A stretch of DNA of 64,000 nucleotides. It comes from Aquidulcibacter sp041160865 (GTDB taxonomy: Bacteria; Pseudomonadota; Alphaproteobacteria; Caulobacterales; Aquidulcibacteraceae). The notes beneath the pieces were generated by a model, which worked only from the letters and a program-made list of their open reading frames with translations, was not told where the DNA came from and ran no database searches. The stretch is taken from the NCBI GenBank assembly GCA_041160865.1, contig JBEAVQ010000003.1:1-64000 (forward strand). The letters run 5' to 3'. The position numbers were made by a program, and so were the translations under genes. How positions within the stretch are numbered: position 1 is the stretch's first letter; the number at the start of each line of letters is the position of its first letter. Positions 19,301 to 26,930 of this stretch are shown piece by piece.

Positions 19301-20127
19301 CGCACAACACTGTTGGGTGCGACATCGAGCAGGAAGGAAGAATCGGTATCGGAATTATAGCGCGCTGCATCTTCGACCCGCGCAGGAGGTCGATTTCGGA
19401 TCGCTGCGGTATCAAAGGCAAATTTGCCTGGCATCGCAATCGCTAAGCGGTCGCGCCGGCGGGCATAACCATGGGCAGGCAACGGAAACTGATTACCTAC
19501 CCGCGACAGACGCAGACGGGTGAATTCCTTGGCCTCAAATACATCCACTTGAATTTTGGGTGCCCCGACCGGCGCAGCCCCATTGATCATTTTTTTGGGT
19601 GGGCCAGACCCATCATCGGATGGGCCTTCGCCCGCTTTGCCTGCTGGGTCCGCTGCCGCCAAAACTTTGGTCTCCCCCTCAAAAGGTGGCGGGGCTTCCG
19701 CATTTGACATCACGAAGTCAAAAGCTTGTACATTGCCAACGCGGCTGGCGATCACACGTGTTGGCTGTAACAGAGCAACCCGAATGGTGCGCTTGTCGGT
19801 GCTTAATGCCGCTGAGGCCACAAAATCTGGTGCGCCTTTGGCAAAGGCGTTCGGATCGGCCTCAATCGCACGCGGCAGCCGGATCATGGCTAGACCATTA
19901 TTGGGTGTGGCAACCGCTGTGGCAGAAAGATTGGTCCCCGCAGGCCAAGCAATTAACAGGCGGGCATAGGTTGCTTCTTGGCTAGACGAAAGTGTAACGC
20001 CCTTAAGGCCTTGCAGCGCTGAGGGAGCAGCGCCGCCTGCTGGCGCAGCGTTTTGGCCATAGGCCATCGGTGGCGACGCAAGTGCCACACAGACAATATA
20101 AGCAAGTAACCGACGCAATTTGGCCAT
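16351..20127 (-). CDS. Large exported TPR-repeat protein in the fliL-fliM operon
   Basis: A 1258-residue protein with a signal peptide (about 1-25, ending MAYGQN). The N-terminal half (about 30-600) is beta-rich, with repeated segments about interpreting residues and values (for example VLFATAADMDVGRVPSGKF), and contains a low-complexity Ala/Lys/Glu linker near 320-350. The C-terminal half (about 640-1130) is all-alpha with TPR-like helical pairs. The tail (about 1180-1258) is rich in Pro, Arg and Ala. It should be periplasmic or envelope-associated. It is the last gene of the fliL-fliM-DUF6468-motE run, 140 bases after motE. I do not recognise a named family; a role in motor or flagellar envelope assembly is inferred from context. 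Confidence 0.8.
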   Translation of the reverse strand: MAKLRRLLAYIVCVALASPPMAYGQNAAPAGGAAPSALQGLKGVTLSSSQEATYARLLIAWPAGTNLSATAVATPNNGLAMIRLPRAIEADPNAFAKGAPDFVASAALSTDKRTIRVALLQPTRVIASRVGNVQAFDFVMSNAEAPPPFEGETKVLAAADPAGKAGEGPSDDGSGPPKKMINGAAPVGAPKIQVDVFEAKEFTRLRLSRVGNQFPLPAHGYARRRDRLAIAMPGKFAFDTAAIRNRPPARVEDAARYNSDTDSSFLLDVAPNSVVRHSRDGNAILIDILPEGANADTIQALQDEASGKIGSPAPKSVAGKQASKEAAKAGEAKEAAPDPDAMSEEAKASELDAEALLAQRPDPAPSGRVRMSSAMVGKELQLEFDFETPAPAAVYRRGDSIYVLFATAADMDVGRVPSGKFVSRIEKVRGEGVSGIRIIAPPEVQATPTSFGPKWKVVLSPQKQATGRSIGLVREQALDGTSRVKALVPDGAATGMLTDPAVGDNLLIGLALGPNSSLGTQRSYLEAVLPETFHGLVVVPRTDDFELRRDVDGFVLVRPLGMSLSGLAADDDMSEGSANAPGYIDFKSWQLGPKADFTNNLNKLRRKAAIELGDTNNKITSRVDLARFLIAWDLGVEASGVIRQLRADVPALERSPELLALEGIATLMGGHGKGALDLFSEPEVAEDPAAQLWAGLAAQMSGNASEARVRFERGKTALQNFEQEYRARFNIANGNAALELGDGALASMTANSAQREAQNPLTQLQAALLAARAMGATGRVNEALVALTKLATAPDREIAARAAYEKANLGESSGKIPPIESIKALDALRFTWRGDDLELDILRRLGGLYIQAGDIRSGLMTMASASILRPDLPAARRLRDELFKQFRYLFLEGGADGMDPIQALALFYDFRTLAPIGPDGDRMVRGLAERLVALDLLPQATQLLQHQVDKRLEGFSKAQVASDLAALYLMDRRPEEALRAIWNSRVSLLPELLNEQRRLIEAASLAELGRKDHALETIEFDESPDAARVRTEIYMRAGDWPNAAANARASLPPARPSLSPEDAGEVLRVAVAQAMAREDGFNRGLVRAYGPAMSKSAYAEAFKVVTDTAIPSSASLQSAVKIATGGSPYDGLMRRLRDRLNRIETPTEAETTQAARAIGPTDGNPNGRLTSALLSVLPKALQPEGAQKEAAPLLPDVRPSLPPQRSPAVASAPQRSPARPANTTPQTAQNRAKAPNRPNARSGVDAPRDPPPAPVVGR

Positions 20128-20267
20128 CTGGTCTCTAAGTCAGATCTCTTGTTCCCGCCTCCAAGCCACGTCTGGCCCAGTTTCTAGCGAAATCTGCTTA
20201 TGCCTGAATCCGGTTAAGCTCCCCTTACCAGTCACGTAGACTTGGCAGAGTTAGAATCACCGTCAAA

Positions 20268-21227
20268 TTAGTCCTTGGGACGTTGGGCAGGGTCTGCAGG
20301 TGCCTGTCCCGTTGCCGCTTTTGCTGCAGGCTGTGGGGTCGATGGATTGTTCGGCGCTTTTGGCGTCGGCGCACGTGGTGCCGTTGGGCCAGCCCCTGCC
20401 GGACCTGTTCCTTTTGCATCCAGAGCGGCATTAGCCGCAGCCGAACCTTTTGCAGCAGGGCCGCCTTTGGCTTGGTTATTCAGCGCGGCTTGCTGAGCAG
20501 GTGCTTTAGCGGGAGGGGCTTTGGCTGCTGGCGGGGTCGCAGGTGCTGCTGCGTTCTGGGGCGCGGGTGGCGGATTACCAGCCATGACTGGCAAGGTCGG
20601 CGCGTCGATCTCTGCCAAACGACGGGTCACTTCGCGTGCACGCTCTGGCGACATTTTTGCCAGAATAAGCGACAGAGGTTGCTCCTTCATTTTCTGAGCG
20701 ATTTTCAACAGGACTTCGGTGTCCAAACCTTCCCAAACAGCGGCCGCATCCTTGGGCTTCATCTTTTCATAGACCCGGACGAGCGAGGCAATCCGCTGAG
20801 TTTCCAAATCATCAACTTGGCCTAAAAGCTTCTGAAGATTACTTTCTACGGCCTTCAAGGCACTCATACGCTCTTGAATCTTTGCGTCCGTGGTGGCCAG
20901 CAGGTTTTCACGAGTGACAATATCACGCTCGCGCGTGTCGAGCGTTTGACGACGCTCTTGCAAGGTTTGCAGCAGCCGGAACTCAGCGGCACTAATGCCC
21001 GCTTCTTTGGCCAAATCGACAGGCAAGCACATGGGTGGCCCGGCTTTAGGGGCAGCAACCCCGGCAGCTGGTGTCCCAGCATCGGCAGGTGCGGCAGCTT
21101 CTTTTTTCGGGGCTTCGCCAGCGGCCATCGCATTGGTCGCATCAAATGCAACGCGGCCGACTTGTGCCAAGCCGACCACGCCCAAACCTAAAGCCAAAGC
21201 CGTTAAAGGCCGAAGCTTAAACTTCAT
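20268..21227 (-). CDS. motE: MotE-like flagellar protein
   Basis: A 319-residue protein with an N-terminal membrane or signal segment (about 8-35), a coiled-coil centre (LQERRQTLDTRERDIVTREN and on to about 155), then an MgtE-N/FliG-like domain KMKPKDAAAVWEGLDTEVL...ILAKMSPERAREVTRRLAEI (about 155-205). The C-terminal 100 residues are an Ala/Pro/Lys-rich low-complexity tail. In rhizobia MotE acts as a chaperone for the periplasmic motor protein MotC. The start at 21227 overlaps the upstream gene by four bases (ATGA). The assignment rests on architecture and position. Confidence 0.75.
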   Translation of the reverse strand: MKFKLRPLTALALGLGVVGLAQVGRVAFDATNAMAAGEAPKKEAAAPADAGTPAAGVAAPKAGPPMCLPVDLAKEAGISAAEFRLLQTLQERRQTLDTRERDIVTRENLLATTDAKIQERMSALKAVESNLQKLLGQVDDLETQRIASLVRVYEKMKPKDAAAVWEGLDTEVLLKIAQKMKEQPLSLILAKMSPERAREVTRRLAEIDAPTLPVMAGNPPPAPQNAAAPATPPAAKAPPAKAPAQQAALNNQAKGGPAAKGSAAANAALDAKGTGPAGAGPTAPRAPTPKAPNNPSTPQPAAKAATGQAPADPAQRPKD

Positions 21228-21658
21228 CTCAATCCACCCCATGTTTCGGCCAACGGGCGACCGCGCCGCGCCAGCCGGAAGTCTTCCTCTACTTCTTCTT
21301 CATCCCAACGCAGGTCGCGCTTTTGCCGAATTGATGCAGGTTCAGGCACCGGCGCCGACTTCAGCTCGACTGCGCGTGCGGTTGTAACGAGGAACTTCAA
21401 GGCCTCAGCGGCTGCGCGGGCCTCTTCAATGTTACGTTGAAGGTCATCTCCAGCGGCATCGGAGACAGACTTCAAAGCCGCTACAGAAGCTTCTGCCCGA
21501 CCGACAGCCAAGGCGAGTTCTGTGGCAGCAGCAGCTACGCCGTCCTTGCCTTCACGAAGTGCTGTGATTTTGCGGTCCAGACGGATGCACAAAACCGCGA
21601 CGGCCAACATCGCAAACGCCAAGATGATCTGCGCAATAGGGATATAGAGGTCGGTCAT
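21224..21658 (-). CDS. DUF6468-type small flagellar-cluster membrane protein
   Basis: A 144-residue protein with one N-terminal membrane helix (about 5-26, IPIAQIILAFAMLAVAVLCI), a coiled-coil middle (about 30-95) and an acidic EEVEEDF motif near residue 125. It fits the short membrane protein encoded between fliM and motE in many alphaproteobacteria, annotated DUF6468. The start at 21658 overlaps the fliM stop by four bases; an upstream in-frame extension to 21769 lies inside fliM and was rejected. Function unknown. Confidence 0.75.
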   Translation of the reverse strand: MTDLYIPIAQIILAFAMLAVAVLCIRLDRKITALREGKDGVAAAATELALAVGRAEASVAALKSVSDAAGDDLQRNIEEARAAAEALKFLVTTARAVELKSAPVPEPASIRQKRDLRWDEEEVEEDFRLARRGRPLAETWGGLR

Positions 21659-22788
21659 TGGTTCATCAGTTCCCGTCTCGCCGAGTTTGTTAGTGGCCCA
21701 TCCAAAGACAAAGCGATCGCACGGCCCATCTTGCCCATGCGGCCTTTGGTCAAAGCAATCTGTCCGCAACGCAATTCCACACTGCCGTCTGGGGGTTGGT
21801 TTAAGAACACGGTTTCACCGACCTTTAAATTCAGCAAGCGGCCGAGTGGCACCGGCAGTTCGTCAAGGACCGCCTCAACCTGCATGTCCGTCGACCAAAG
21901 TTCGGTAGCCAAGTGACCTTCCCAGATATTATCCCGACCAAATTTCTCACCCATGAATTGCTGGATGAGCATTTTACGGATCGGCTCAAGAGTTGCGTAA
22001 GGAAGCAAGAGCTCGACCCGACCGCCCCGGTCTTCCATATCGATCCGCATTTTGATCATGATGGCTGCATTTGCAGGCCGAGCGATTGCAGCAAAGCGTG
22101 GGTTGGTTTCAATTCGGTCCAGCGAGAAGTCGACTTGCTTCAGGGGTTCAAACGCGGCCTGCATATCTTGCAGGATCACTTCGATCATTCGCGTGACCAG
22201 CATGCGCTCGATAGTCGTATAGGGGCGACCTTCGATCCGCATCGCCGTGGTGCCACGTCGGCCACCCAAAAGCACGTCCACGATCGAGTAAATCAGATTG
22301 GAATCAACTGTCATCAGGCCGTAATTGTCCAATTGCTCGGCACGAAAAACAGCAAGAATGGCGGGTAGTGGGATGGAATTCAGATAGTCGCCAAACCGGA
22401 TCGACGAAATATGGTCGAGGGACACTTCAACGTTATCGGAGGTGAAGTTACGCAAGCTGGTCGTCATTAACCGCACCAAACGATCAAAGACGATTTCCAA
22501 CATAGGCAAGCGTTCGTAAGAAACGAGTGCGGAGTTAATGATCCCGCGGATGCCGTTCTTTTCATCGCCATCATCATCGCCGAGGTCAAAACCCAAGAGC
22601 GAGTCAATTTCGTCTTGGTTCAGAACCCGTTCGGCACCAATGGCAGAAGCGGAAATGGTTTTACCGGTTTCACCACCGACCATGGCCTCCCATTCAGCAG
22701 CAAAGGCATCATCGCCACCGCCACCATCGCCCATAGCCTCCGCTTCCCAAGCAGCCGCCATTGCATCTTGATCGAGATCATCCGCCAT
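21655..22788 (-). CDS. fliM: Flagellar motor switch protein FliM
   Basis: A 377-residue C-ring component. It carries LNQDEIDSLLGFDLG (about 55-69), the region that in other FliM proteins lies at the extreme N-terminus and binds CheY-P, here preceded by an acidic Gly/Ala-rich extension of about 50 residues. The middle CheC-like domain is followed by the C-terminal SpoA domain (about 300-370, VEAVLDELPVPLGRLLNLKVGE). It overlaps fliL by one base (TAATG) and DUF6468 by four, so the operon is tightly coupled. Confidence 0.95.
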   Translation of the reverse strand: MADDLDQDAMAAAWEAEAMGDGGGGDDAFAAEWEAMVGGETGKTISASAIGAERVLNQDEIDSLLGFDLGDDDGDEKNGIRGIINSALVSYERLPMLEIVFDRLVRLMTTSLRNFTSDNVEVSLDHISSIRFGDYLNSIPLPAILAVFRAEQLDNYGLMTVDSNLIYSIVDVLLGGRRGTTAMRIEGRPYTTIERMLVTRMIEVILQDMQAAFEPLKQVDFSLDRIETNPRFAAIARPANAAIMIKMRIDMEDRGGRVELLLPYATLEPIRKMLIQQFMGEKFGRDNIWEGHLATELWSTDMQVEAVLDELPVPLGRLLNLKVGETVFLNQPPDGSVELRCGQIALTKGRMGKMGRAIALSLDGPLTNSARRELMNQ

Positions 22789-23426
22789 TAGTTAACCAAC
22801 ATTTCTTCGATAAGAACGGCATCAACTTGGGCAGGCGCAATCGCCAGATTGACGCGCTTCAAAAGCTCAAGCTGCAGACGAGAATAGCCGGCAGAACCTG
22901 CAATATCTTCCATACGGAGCTCACGAAGAAAGCCCGTGTATTGATCAAGAATGCGGGGCAGAAGCGGCTCAATCGTTGCTGCAGTTTCCATATCCTTGGT
23001 CTGCAACGTCAGACGAAGCTTAAGATAAGCGGGGCGCGAGTCAGGGGTTGCAATATTGACGATCAGGTCTGGGAGCGTAACGAACCCTTCCCCATTAGGA
23101 CCCTCTGCCAGTTCTATACCGCCTTCTTTCTTCTCGCCGCCTTTGCCTTCTTTGCCTTTTTCCTTTTTCTTTTCGTCTTTTTTCTTCTTGTCATCTTCCT
23201 TGCCCTTTTCACCATTCGCATCGGTAACGGCAGCAGGCTTTTTGGCGAAGACAAGGAAATAGGCCGCAGCGCCACCGCCACCTAAAAGCAAAATAGCAGG
23301 CAGAACGATGAATAAGATCAGCTGTTTGCCGGCAAGTTTCTTCTTGCCACCAGCGCCTTCTTCCCCTTCAGCGCCATCAGCGCCTTCAGGAGGGGCTTCA
23401 CCCTTTTTCTCTTTCTTACCGGCCAT
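22788..23426 (-). CDS. fliL: Flagellar basal body-associated protein FliL
   Basis: A 212-residue inner-membrane protein that surrounds the stator units. A membrane helix lies at about 33-55 (LILFIVLPAILLLGGGGAAA), followed by a long charged Lys/Glu linker (about 65-105) and the periplasmic domain with TLPDLIVNIATPDSRPAYLK and the C-terminal VLIEEMLVN. The linker is more Lys-rich than usual. It is the first gene of the leftward fliL-fliM-DUF6468-motE-TPR run; the 321-base region upstream holds a CtrA half site and FlbD-type sites. Confidence 0.92.
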   Translation of the reverse strand: MAGKKEKKGEAPPEGADGAEGEEGAGGKKKLAGKQLILFIVLPAILLLGGGGAAAYFLVFAKKPAAVTDANGEKGKEDDKKKKDEKKKEKGKEGKGGEKKEGGIELAEGPNGEGFVTLPDLIVNIATPDSRPAYLKLRLTLQTKDMETAATIEPLLPRILDQYTGFLRELRMEDIAGSAGYSRLQLELLKRVNLAIAPAQVDAVLIEEMLVN

Positions 23427-23532
23427 CAGAGTCTCTCATTGGCTTAAACGAGCACCGACTCAGCGGGCACGCATGGGCGTTTCTGGACAGAGTGAGTTAA
23501 GCCAATCGTGGTTAATGAAATGTCACCAAATC

Positions 23533-23540
23533 TTAACCAT
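23533..23540 (+). promoter_or_regulatory. CtrA half site TTAACCAT
   Basis: An exact match to the TTAACCAT half-site associated with CtrA promoters, about 107 bases upstream of fliL. It abuts the first CGGCA-N5-TGCCG site. A second weaker TTAACCAC lies nearby on the other strand. In Caulobacter fliL-fliM is a class II, CtrA-dependent operon, which fits. Confidence 0.45.
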
Positions 23541-23541
23541 G

Positions 23542-23556
23542 CGGCAAAAACTGCCG
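23542..23556. promoter_or_regulatory. FlbD/ftr-like site 1: CGGCA-N5-TGCCG
   Basis: CGGCAAAAACTGCCG is a perfect interrupted palindrome. It lies about 104 bases upstream of the sigma-54 promoter of flgF and directly beside the CtrA half site facing fliL. It resembles Caulobacter ftr enhancers bound by FlbD. A second copy with the same spacing follows at 23596. Confidence 0.65.
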
Positions 23557-23595
23557 AGAGACAGACCAAAAACGCCTATTGCGGCTAATTCTTCA

Positions 23596-23610
23596 CGGCA
23601 TCATCTGCCG
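23596..23610. promoter_or_regulatory. FlbD/ftr-like site 2: CGGCA-N5-TGCCG
   Basis: CGGCATCATCTGCCG has the same arms and the same 5-base spacer as site 1, centred 54 bases from it. It lies about 50 bases upstream of the sigma-54 promoter element. Two identical-arm palindromes upstream of a -24/-12 promoter is the expected enhancer layout for an NtrC-family activator such as FlbD. Confidence 0.65.
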
Positions 23611-23659
23611 AATTCGAGTGCCATCCATTTTAGATTGTTGAGTTTTAATGATTAATTCT

Positions 23660-23674
23660 TGGCCCGGCGCTTGC
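23660..23674 (+). promoter_or_regulatory. Sigma-54 (-24/-12) promoter of flgF operon
   Basis: TGGCCCGGCGCTTGC has GG at 23661-23662 and GC at 23673-23674, exactly ten bases apart, with the TTGC box intact and one mismatch in the -24 TGGCAC box. Transcription would start near 23686, leaving a leader of about 60 bases before flgF. This is the pattern of class III flagellar genes in Caulobacter. Confidence 0.75.
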
Positions 23675-23747
23675 ATGGCCTAAGGCCTGGCTCAGAGAAG
23701 TTGGTGCCAAAGCGCATCGTGAGCTCACCTAGAAGGTAAAATTAGAG

Positions 23748-24485
23748 ATGGACAATACACTTCTCATCACTGTTTCGGCCCAAAATGCCCTGAGGCGACA
23801 AATGGATGTCGCGGCAAACAATATGGCGAACGTATCCACCGCTGGCTTTAAGTCAGAATCGGTCTTGTTTGAGCCCGTCATTCGCCGGCCCGCCTCTATC
23901 GCTGAAAGACCAAGGACCGTTGAGTTTGTCCGCGATTACACAATTGCACGTGACTTCCGCCCCGGTGCCTTACAACGCACCGACAATCCACTTGATTTTG
24001 CCTTGGCTGGTGAAGGTTATTTCACCGTCCAGACGCCGCAAGGCAATGCCTATACCCGCGACGGGCGCTTCCAGATGGACACCCAAGGCCGCATCGTAAC
24101 GGGCGATGGCCGCGCCATTCTTGATACCAATGGCCAGCCCATTACCTTAGACCTTACCCAGGGTGAGCCTCTGGTCGCGAAGAATGGGTCTATCCAACAA
24201 AATGGCGTGACGGTGGCACAACTTGGCATTGCGCGGTTTGAGCGACCCGGTGCCCTCGACAAAGTTGGTGACAATCTCTGGAGACCTACAGGTGAAGCCG
24301 CCCAAGCTGCTGGCGACCCGCAAGTTGTCCAAGGCATGATCGAAGGCTCAAATGTCGTTGCGGTGACAGAGCTAACCCGCATCATGGAAATTAGCCGCGC
24401 TTTTGAAAGCGCAACCCGTCTGCAAAAACAAACTGAGGACTTGCGTGGCAGAGCGATCGAACGTCTCGCCCGGGTTCAATCCTAA
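23748..24485 (+). CDS. flgF: Proximal rod protein FlgF
   Basis: A 245-residue rod protein. It has the family N-terminus SAQNALRRQMDVAANNMANV and a central segment with GEGYFTVQTPQGNAYTRDG. The C-terminus has VTELTRIMEISRAFESATRL. Length is typical of FlgF, shorter than FlgG. It is the first gene of flgF-flgG-flgA-flgH, behind a sigma-54 promoter with two FlbD-type sites. Confidence 0.94.
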   Translation: MDNTLLITVSAQNALRRQMDVAANNMANVSTAGFKSESVLFEPVIRRPASIAERPRTVEFVRDYTIARDFRPGALQRTDNPLDFALAGEGYFTVQTPQGNAYTRDGRFQMDTQGRIVTGDGRAILDTNGQPITLDLTQGEPLVAKNGSIQQNGVTVAQLGIARFERPGALDKVGDNLWRPTGEAAQAAGDPQVVQGMIEGSNVVAVTELTRIMEISRAFESATRLQKQTEDLRGRAIERLARVQS

Positions 24486-24506
24486 TCTGACTAAAGGACC
24501 AAGCAC

Positions 24507-25295
24507 ATGCGCTCTATGAATATCGCAGCTACCGGCATGTTGGCCCAACAGCTCAATGTTGAAGTCATTTCCAACAACATCGCCAACATGAATACAACAG
24601 GCTTTAAGCGCCAGCGGGCAGAGTTTCAGGATTTGATTTATCAAAACCTCGAACGTCCAGGTGCCACGACCTCTGACTCCGGTACGATTGACCCAACCGG
24701 TGTTCAAGTCGGCTATGGGGTGAAAACTGGGTCTGTCTATCGTATCGCCGAACAAGGCAGCCTAACCCGAACCGACAACAAATTTGACATGGCCATTAAT
24801 GGCCGGGGCTATTTTCAAGTGCTTCTGCCAGATGGGCGGACGGCATACACGCGGGCAGGCAATTTTTCCTCCTCCGCAACGGGGCAAATCGTGACGGGCG
24901 AGGGCTATATCGTTCAGCCCGAAATTCAGATCCCAGACGGCGCCCTCGACTTTTCCATTTCGTCCTCAGGTCAGGTCCAAGCGATTATCTCCGGCCAAAC
25001 AGCGCCGCAGGATCTAGGCCAGATTACGTTGGCAGGCTTTGTGAACCCAGCGGGCCTTGAAGCTTTGGGCGATAATTTGTTGGTCGAAACCGCAGCATCA
25101 GGGCCTGCAACTATCGGTAACCCAACAGGGCCCGGCCTTGGCTCTATCAACCAAAACTATGTCGAAGCATCCAACGTCAATCCGGTGTTTGAGATTTCAG
25201 CCCTAATTATCGCGCAGCGGGCCTATGAAATGAATTCGAAGGTTATCAATGCGACCGATGAGATGATGCAAGCCACATCTCAAGTCCTTCGGTAG
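24507..25295 (+). CDS. flgG: Distal rod protein FlgG
   Basis: A 262-residue distal rod protein. The N-terminal region AATGMLAQQLNVEVISNNIA, the tripeptide-rich MNTTGFKRQRAEF, the central INGRGYFQVLLPDGRTAYTR and the C-terminal ALIIAQRAYEMNSKVINATD are all FlgG hallmarks. It follows flgF by 21 bases with an AAAGGA ribosome site. Confidence 0.96.
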   Translation: MRSMNIAATGMLAQQLNVEVISNNIANMNTTGFKRQRAEFQDLIYQNLERPGATTSDSGTIDPTGVQVGYGVKTGSVYRIAEQGSLTRTDNKFDMAINGRGYFQVLLPDGRTAYTRAGNFSSSATGQIVTGEGYIVQPEIQIPDGALDFSISSSGQVQAIISGQTAPQDLGQITLAGFVNPAGLEALGDNLLVETAASGPATIGNPTGPGLGSINQNYVEASNVNPVFEISALIIAQRAYEMNSKVINATDEMMQATSQVLR

Positions 25296-25302
25296 GCCAT
25301 AG

Positions 25303-26166
25303 ATGACGAATCCCCGCCCTTGGCCTCTCTTTAACTGGGTTGCCTGCCTCGCACTCTTTGGGCTGGCCGCTCCTGTAGTACAAACTGGCCCAAGCCATGC
25401 CCAAGTTGCCCAAAAAGGTCCTGTCATGTCGCTCAAGGCCAACCCGCGTTCGGATAAGTCCCAAATTACTTACGGCGATGTGTTCGACAATGCGGGGGCT
25501 TATGCCAATGCACCAATCGCGCGCGCTCCCGGTCCCGGTCAAATGCTTGTCTTTGGCGCGGCACCTCTGCAAGCGCGAGCTCGGGCAGCTGGCCTAAATT
25601 GGCCAAACCACGAAGGCGTGCGCCAAATTGTTATCAATGGACCCGAGCTTACCGATCCCCTGATCCCAATCCAACCAACGAGTTCGACCGCCAATGGCAC
25701 CGATATGCGGCAAAGAGCCAGCGCGCCAGCAGGCCCTACCCGTCCAGAAGCCCTCGCTGTCCTTGGTCGTACGATCCAGCGTGGTGAAGCTATTCAGGCA
25801 GAGGATGTGGTGTGGATCGACACGCCCTCGACGGCCCCTCGCGACGCGTTGGCCGACCCAGAAGCTTTGATCGGCAAGACCGCAAAGCGTGTTCTGCTTG
25901 CCAATACCCCCTTGCGTGCGATGGACGTGATGGACACGCCATCTGTGCGTCGCAATGAGCCTGTGACCCTGATTTATGAAGCCGCCGGTCTCAAATTATC
26001 CGTTCGCGGCAAAGCCCTAGCCGACGCAGCGATTGGGGCCAATGTAAAAGTACTAAACCCAAAATCCAACAAAGTGCTGGAAGCCATTGTCGATGGCCCA
26101 GGCACAGCCCGTGTGATGTTAAGTCAGCTTTCGGCTCGGGTGCCTAATCAGAATGGAGCCAATTGA
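25303..26166 (+). CDS. flgA: P-ring assembly chaperone FlgA
   Basis: A 287-residue protein acting as periplasmic chaperone for FlgI. A signal-like hydrophobic N-terminus (about 8-33) is followed by a divergent domain, and a SAF-type C-terminal domain (about 145-285) contains VLGRTIQRGEAIQAEDVVW and RRNEPVTLIYEAAGLKLSV. The end ALADAAIGANVKVLNPKSNK is diagnostic of FlgA (FlaD in Caulobacter). It lies 7 bases after flgG and shares one base with flgH. Confidence 0.9.
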   Translation: MTNPRPWPLFNWVACLALFGLAAPVVQTGPSHAQVAQKGPVMSLKANPRSDKSQITYGDVFDNAGAYANAPIARAPGPGQMLVFGAAPLQARARAAGLNWPNHEGVRQIVINGPELTDPLIPIQPTSSTANGTDMRQRASAPAGPTRPEALAVLGRTIQRGEAIQAEDVVWIDTPSTAPRDALADPEALIGKTAKRVLLANTPLRAMDVMDTPSVRRNEPVTLIYEAAGLKLSVRGKALADAAIGANVKVLNPKSNKVLEAIVDGPGTARVMLSQLSARVPNQNGAN

Positions 26167-26909
26167 TGCAAAAGTTCAGCATGGTGATTTTAGCGGCTCT
26201 AACCCTGACAGGCTGCGCATCCACACTTGAGGAAGTGCGCATCGCTGGTAAGCCGCCTGAAGTAACGCCGATTGAGAATCCCGCCTATGCGGCAACGGGG
26301 CGTCGCCAAGTTGTGATGCCAATGCCAACCCAACAGATAAGCCAAGCCTCGTCAAACTCACTGTGGAAAGCGGGCTCGCGGCAATTCTTCAATGATCCCC
26401 GCGCCTCCAATATCGGCGATATCCTGACCGTCATGATCCAGATCAATGATCAGGCGCAATTGAACAACTCAACAGGTCGTACGCGAAAATCCACCCTGGA
26501 TGGCGGCGTAACCAGTTTCTTTGGCTTGGAGCAATTGCCGGGCAAAGTCTTGCCCGAAGGGTTCGATCCTTCCACTATGGTTGGGGCGAGTTCCAACGGT
26601 GCGTTTGCAGGCCAAGGCCAAGTGGCGCGCAATGAGAAGGTCGATATGACCGTTGCTGCTATCGTTACCCAGGTCCTGCCCAATGGTAATTTGGTTGTGG
26701 CCGGTCGCCAAGAAGTGCGTATCAACAATGAATTGCGCGAACTTTTGGTCTCCGGGATTGTGCGGCCCCAAGACATCACGTCGGCCAATCAAGTTCGCCA
26801 CACTCAAATGGCTGAGGCCCGTATCTCTTACGGTGGACGTGGCCAGATCACGGCCTATCAACAACCGCCTAAAGGTCAGCAAATCTTAGGAGCAATCAGT
26901 CCGTTTTAA
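26166..26909 (+). CDS. flgH: Flagellar L-ring lipoprotein FlgH
   Basis: A 247-residue outer-membrane L-ring protein. It has a lipoprotein signal with the lipobox LTGC (Cys at about residue 17), then SLWKAGSRQFFNDPRASNIGDI and a C-terminal GNLVVAGRQEVRINNELREL, which are family signatures. The ATG at 26166 shares one base with the flgA stop; a TTG one codon upstream is in frame but less likely. The gene ends 21 bases from the convergent dksA. Confidence 0.95.
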   Translation: MQKFSMVILAALTLTGCASTLEEVRIAGKPPEVTPIENPAYAATGRRQVVMPMPTQQISQASSNSLWKAGSRQFFNDPRASNIGDILTVMIQINDQAQLNNSTGRTRKSTLDGGVTSFFGLEQLPGKVLPEGFDPSTMVGASSNGAFAGQGQVARNEKVDMTVAAIVTQVLPNGNLVVAGRQEVRINNELRELLVSGIVRPQDITSANQVRHTQMAEARISYGGRGQITAYQQPPKGQQILGAISPF

Positions 26910-26930
26910 ACGCGGCCTGATCGCATCGGC

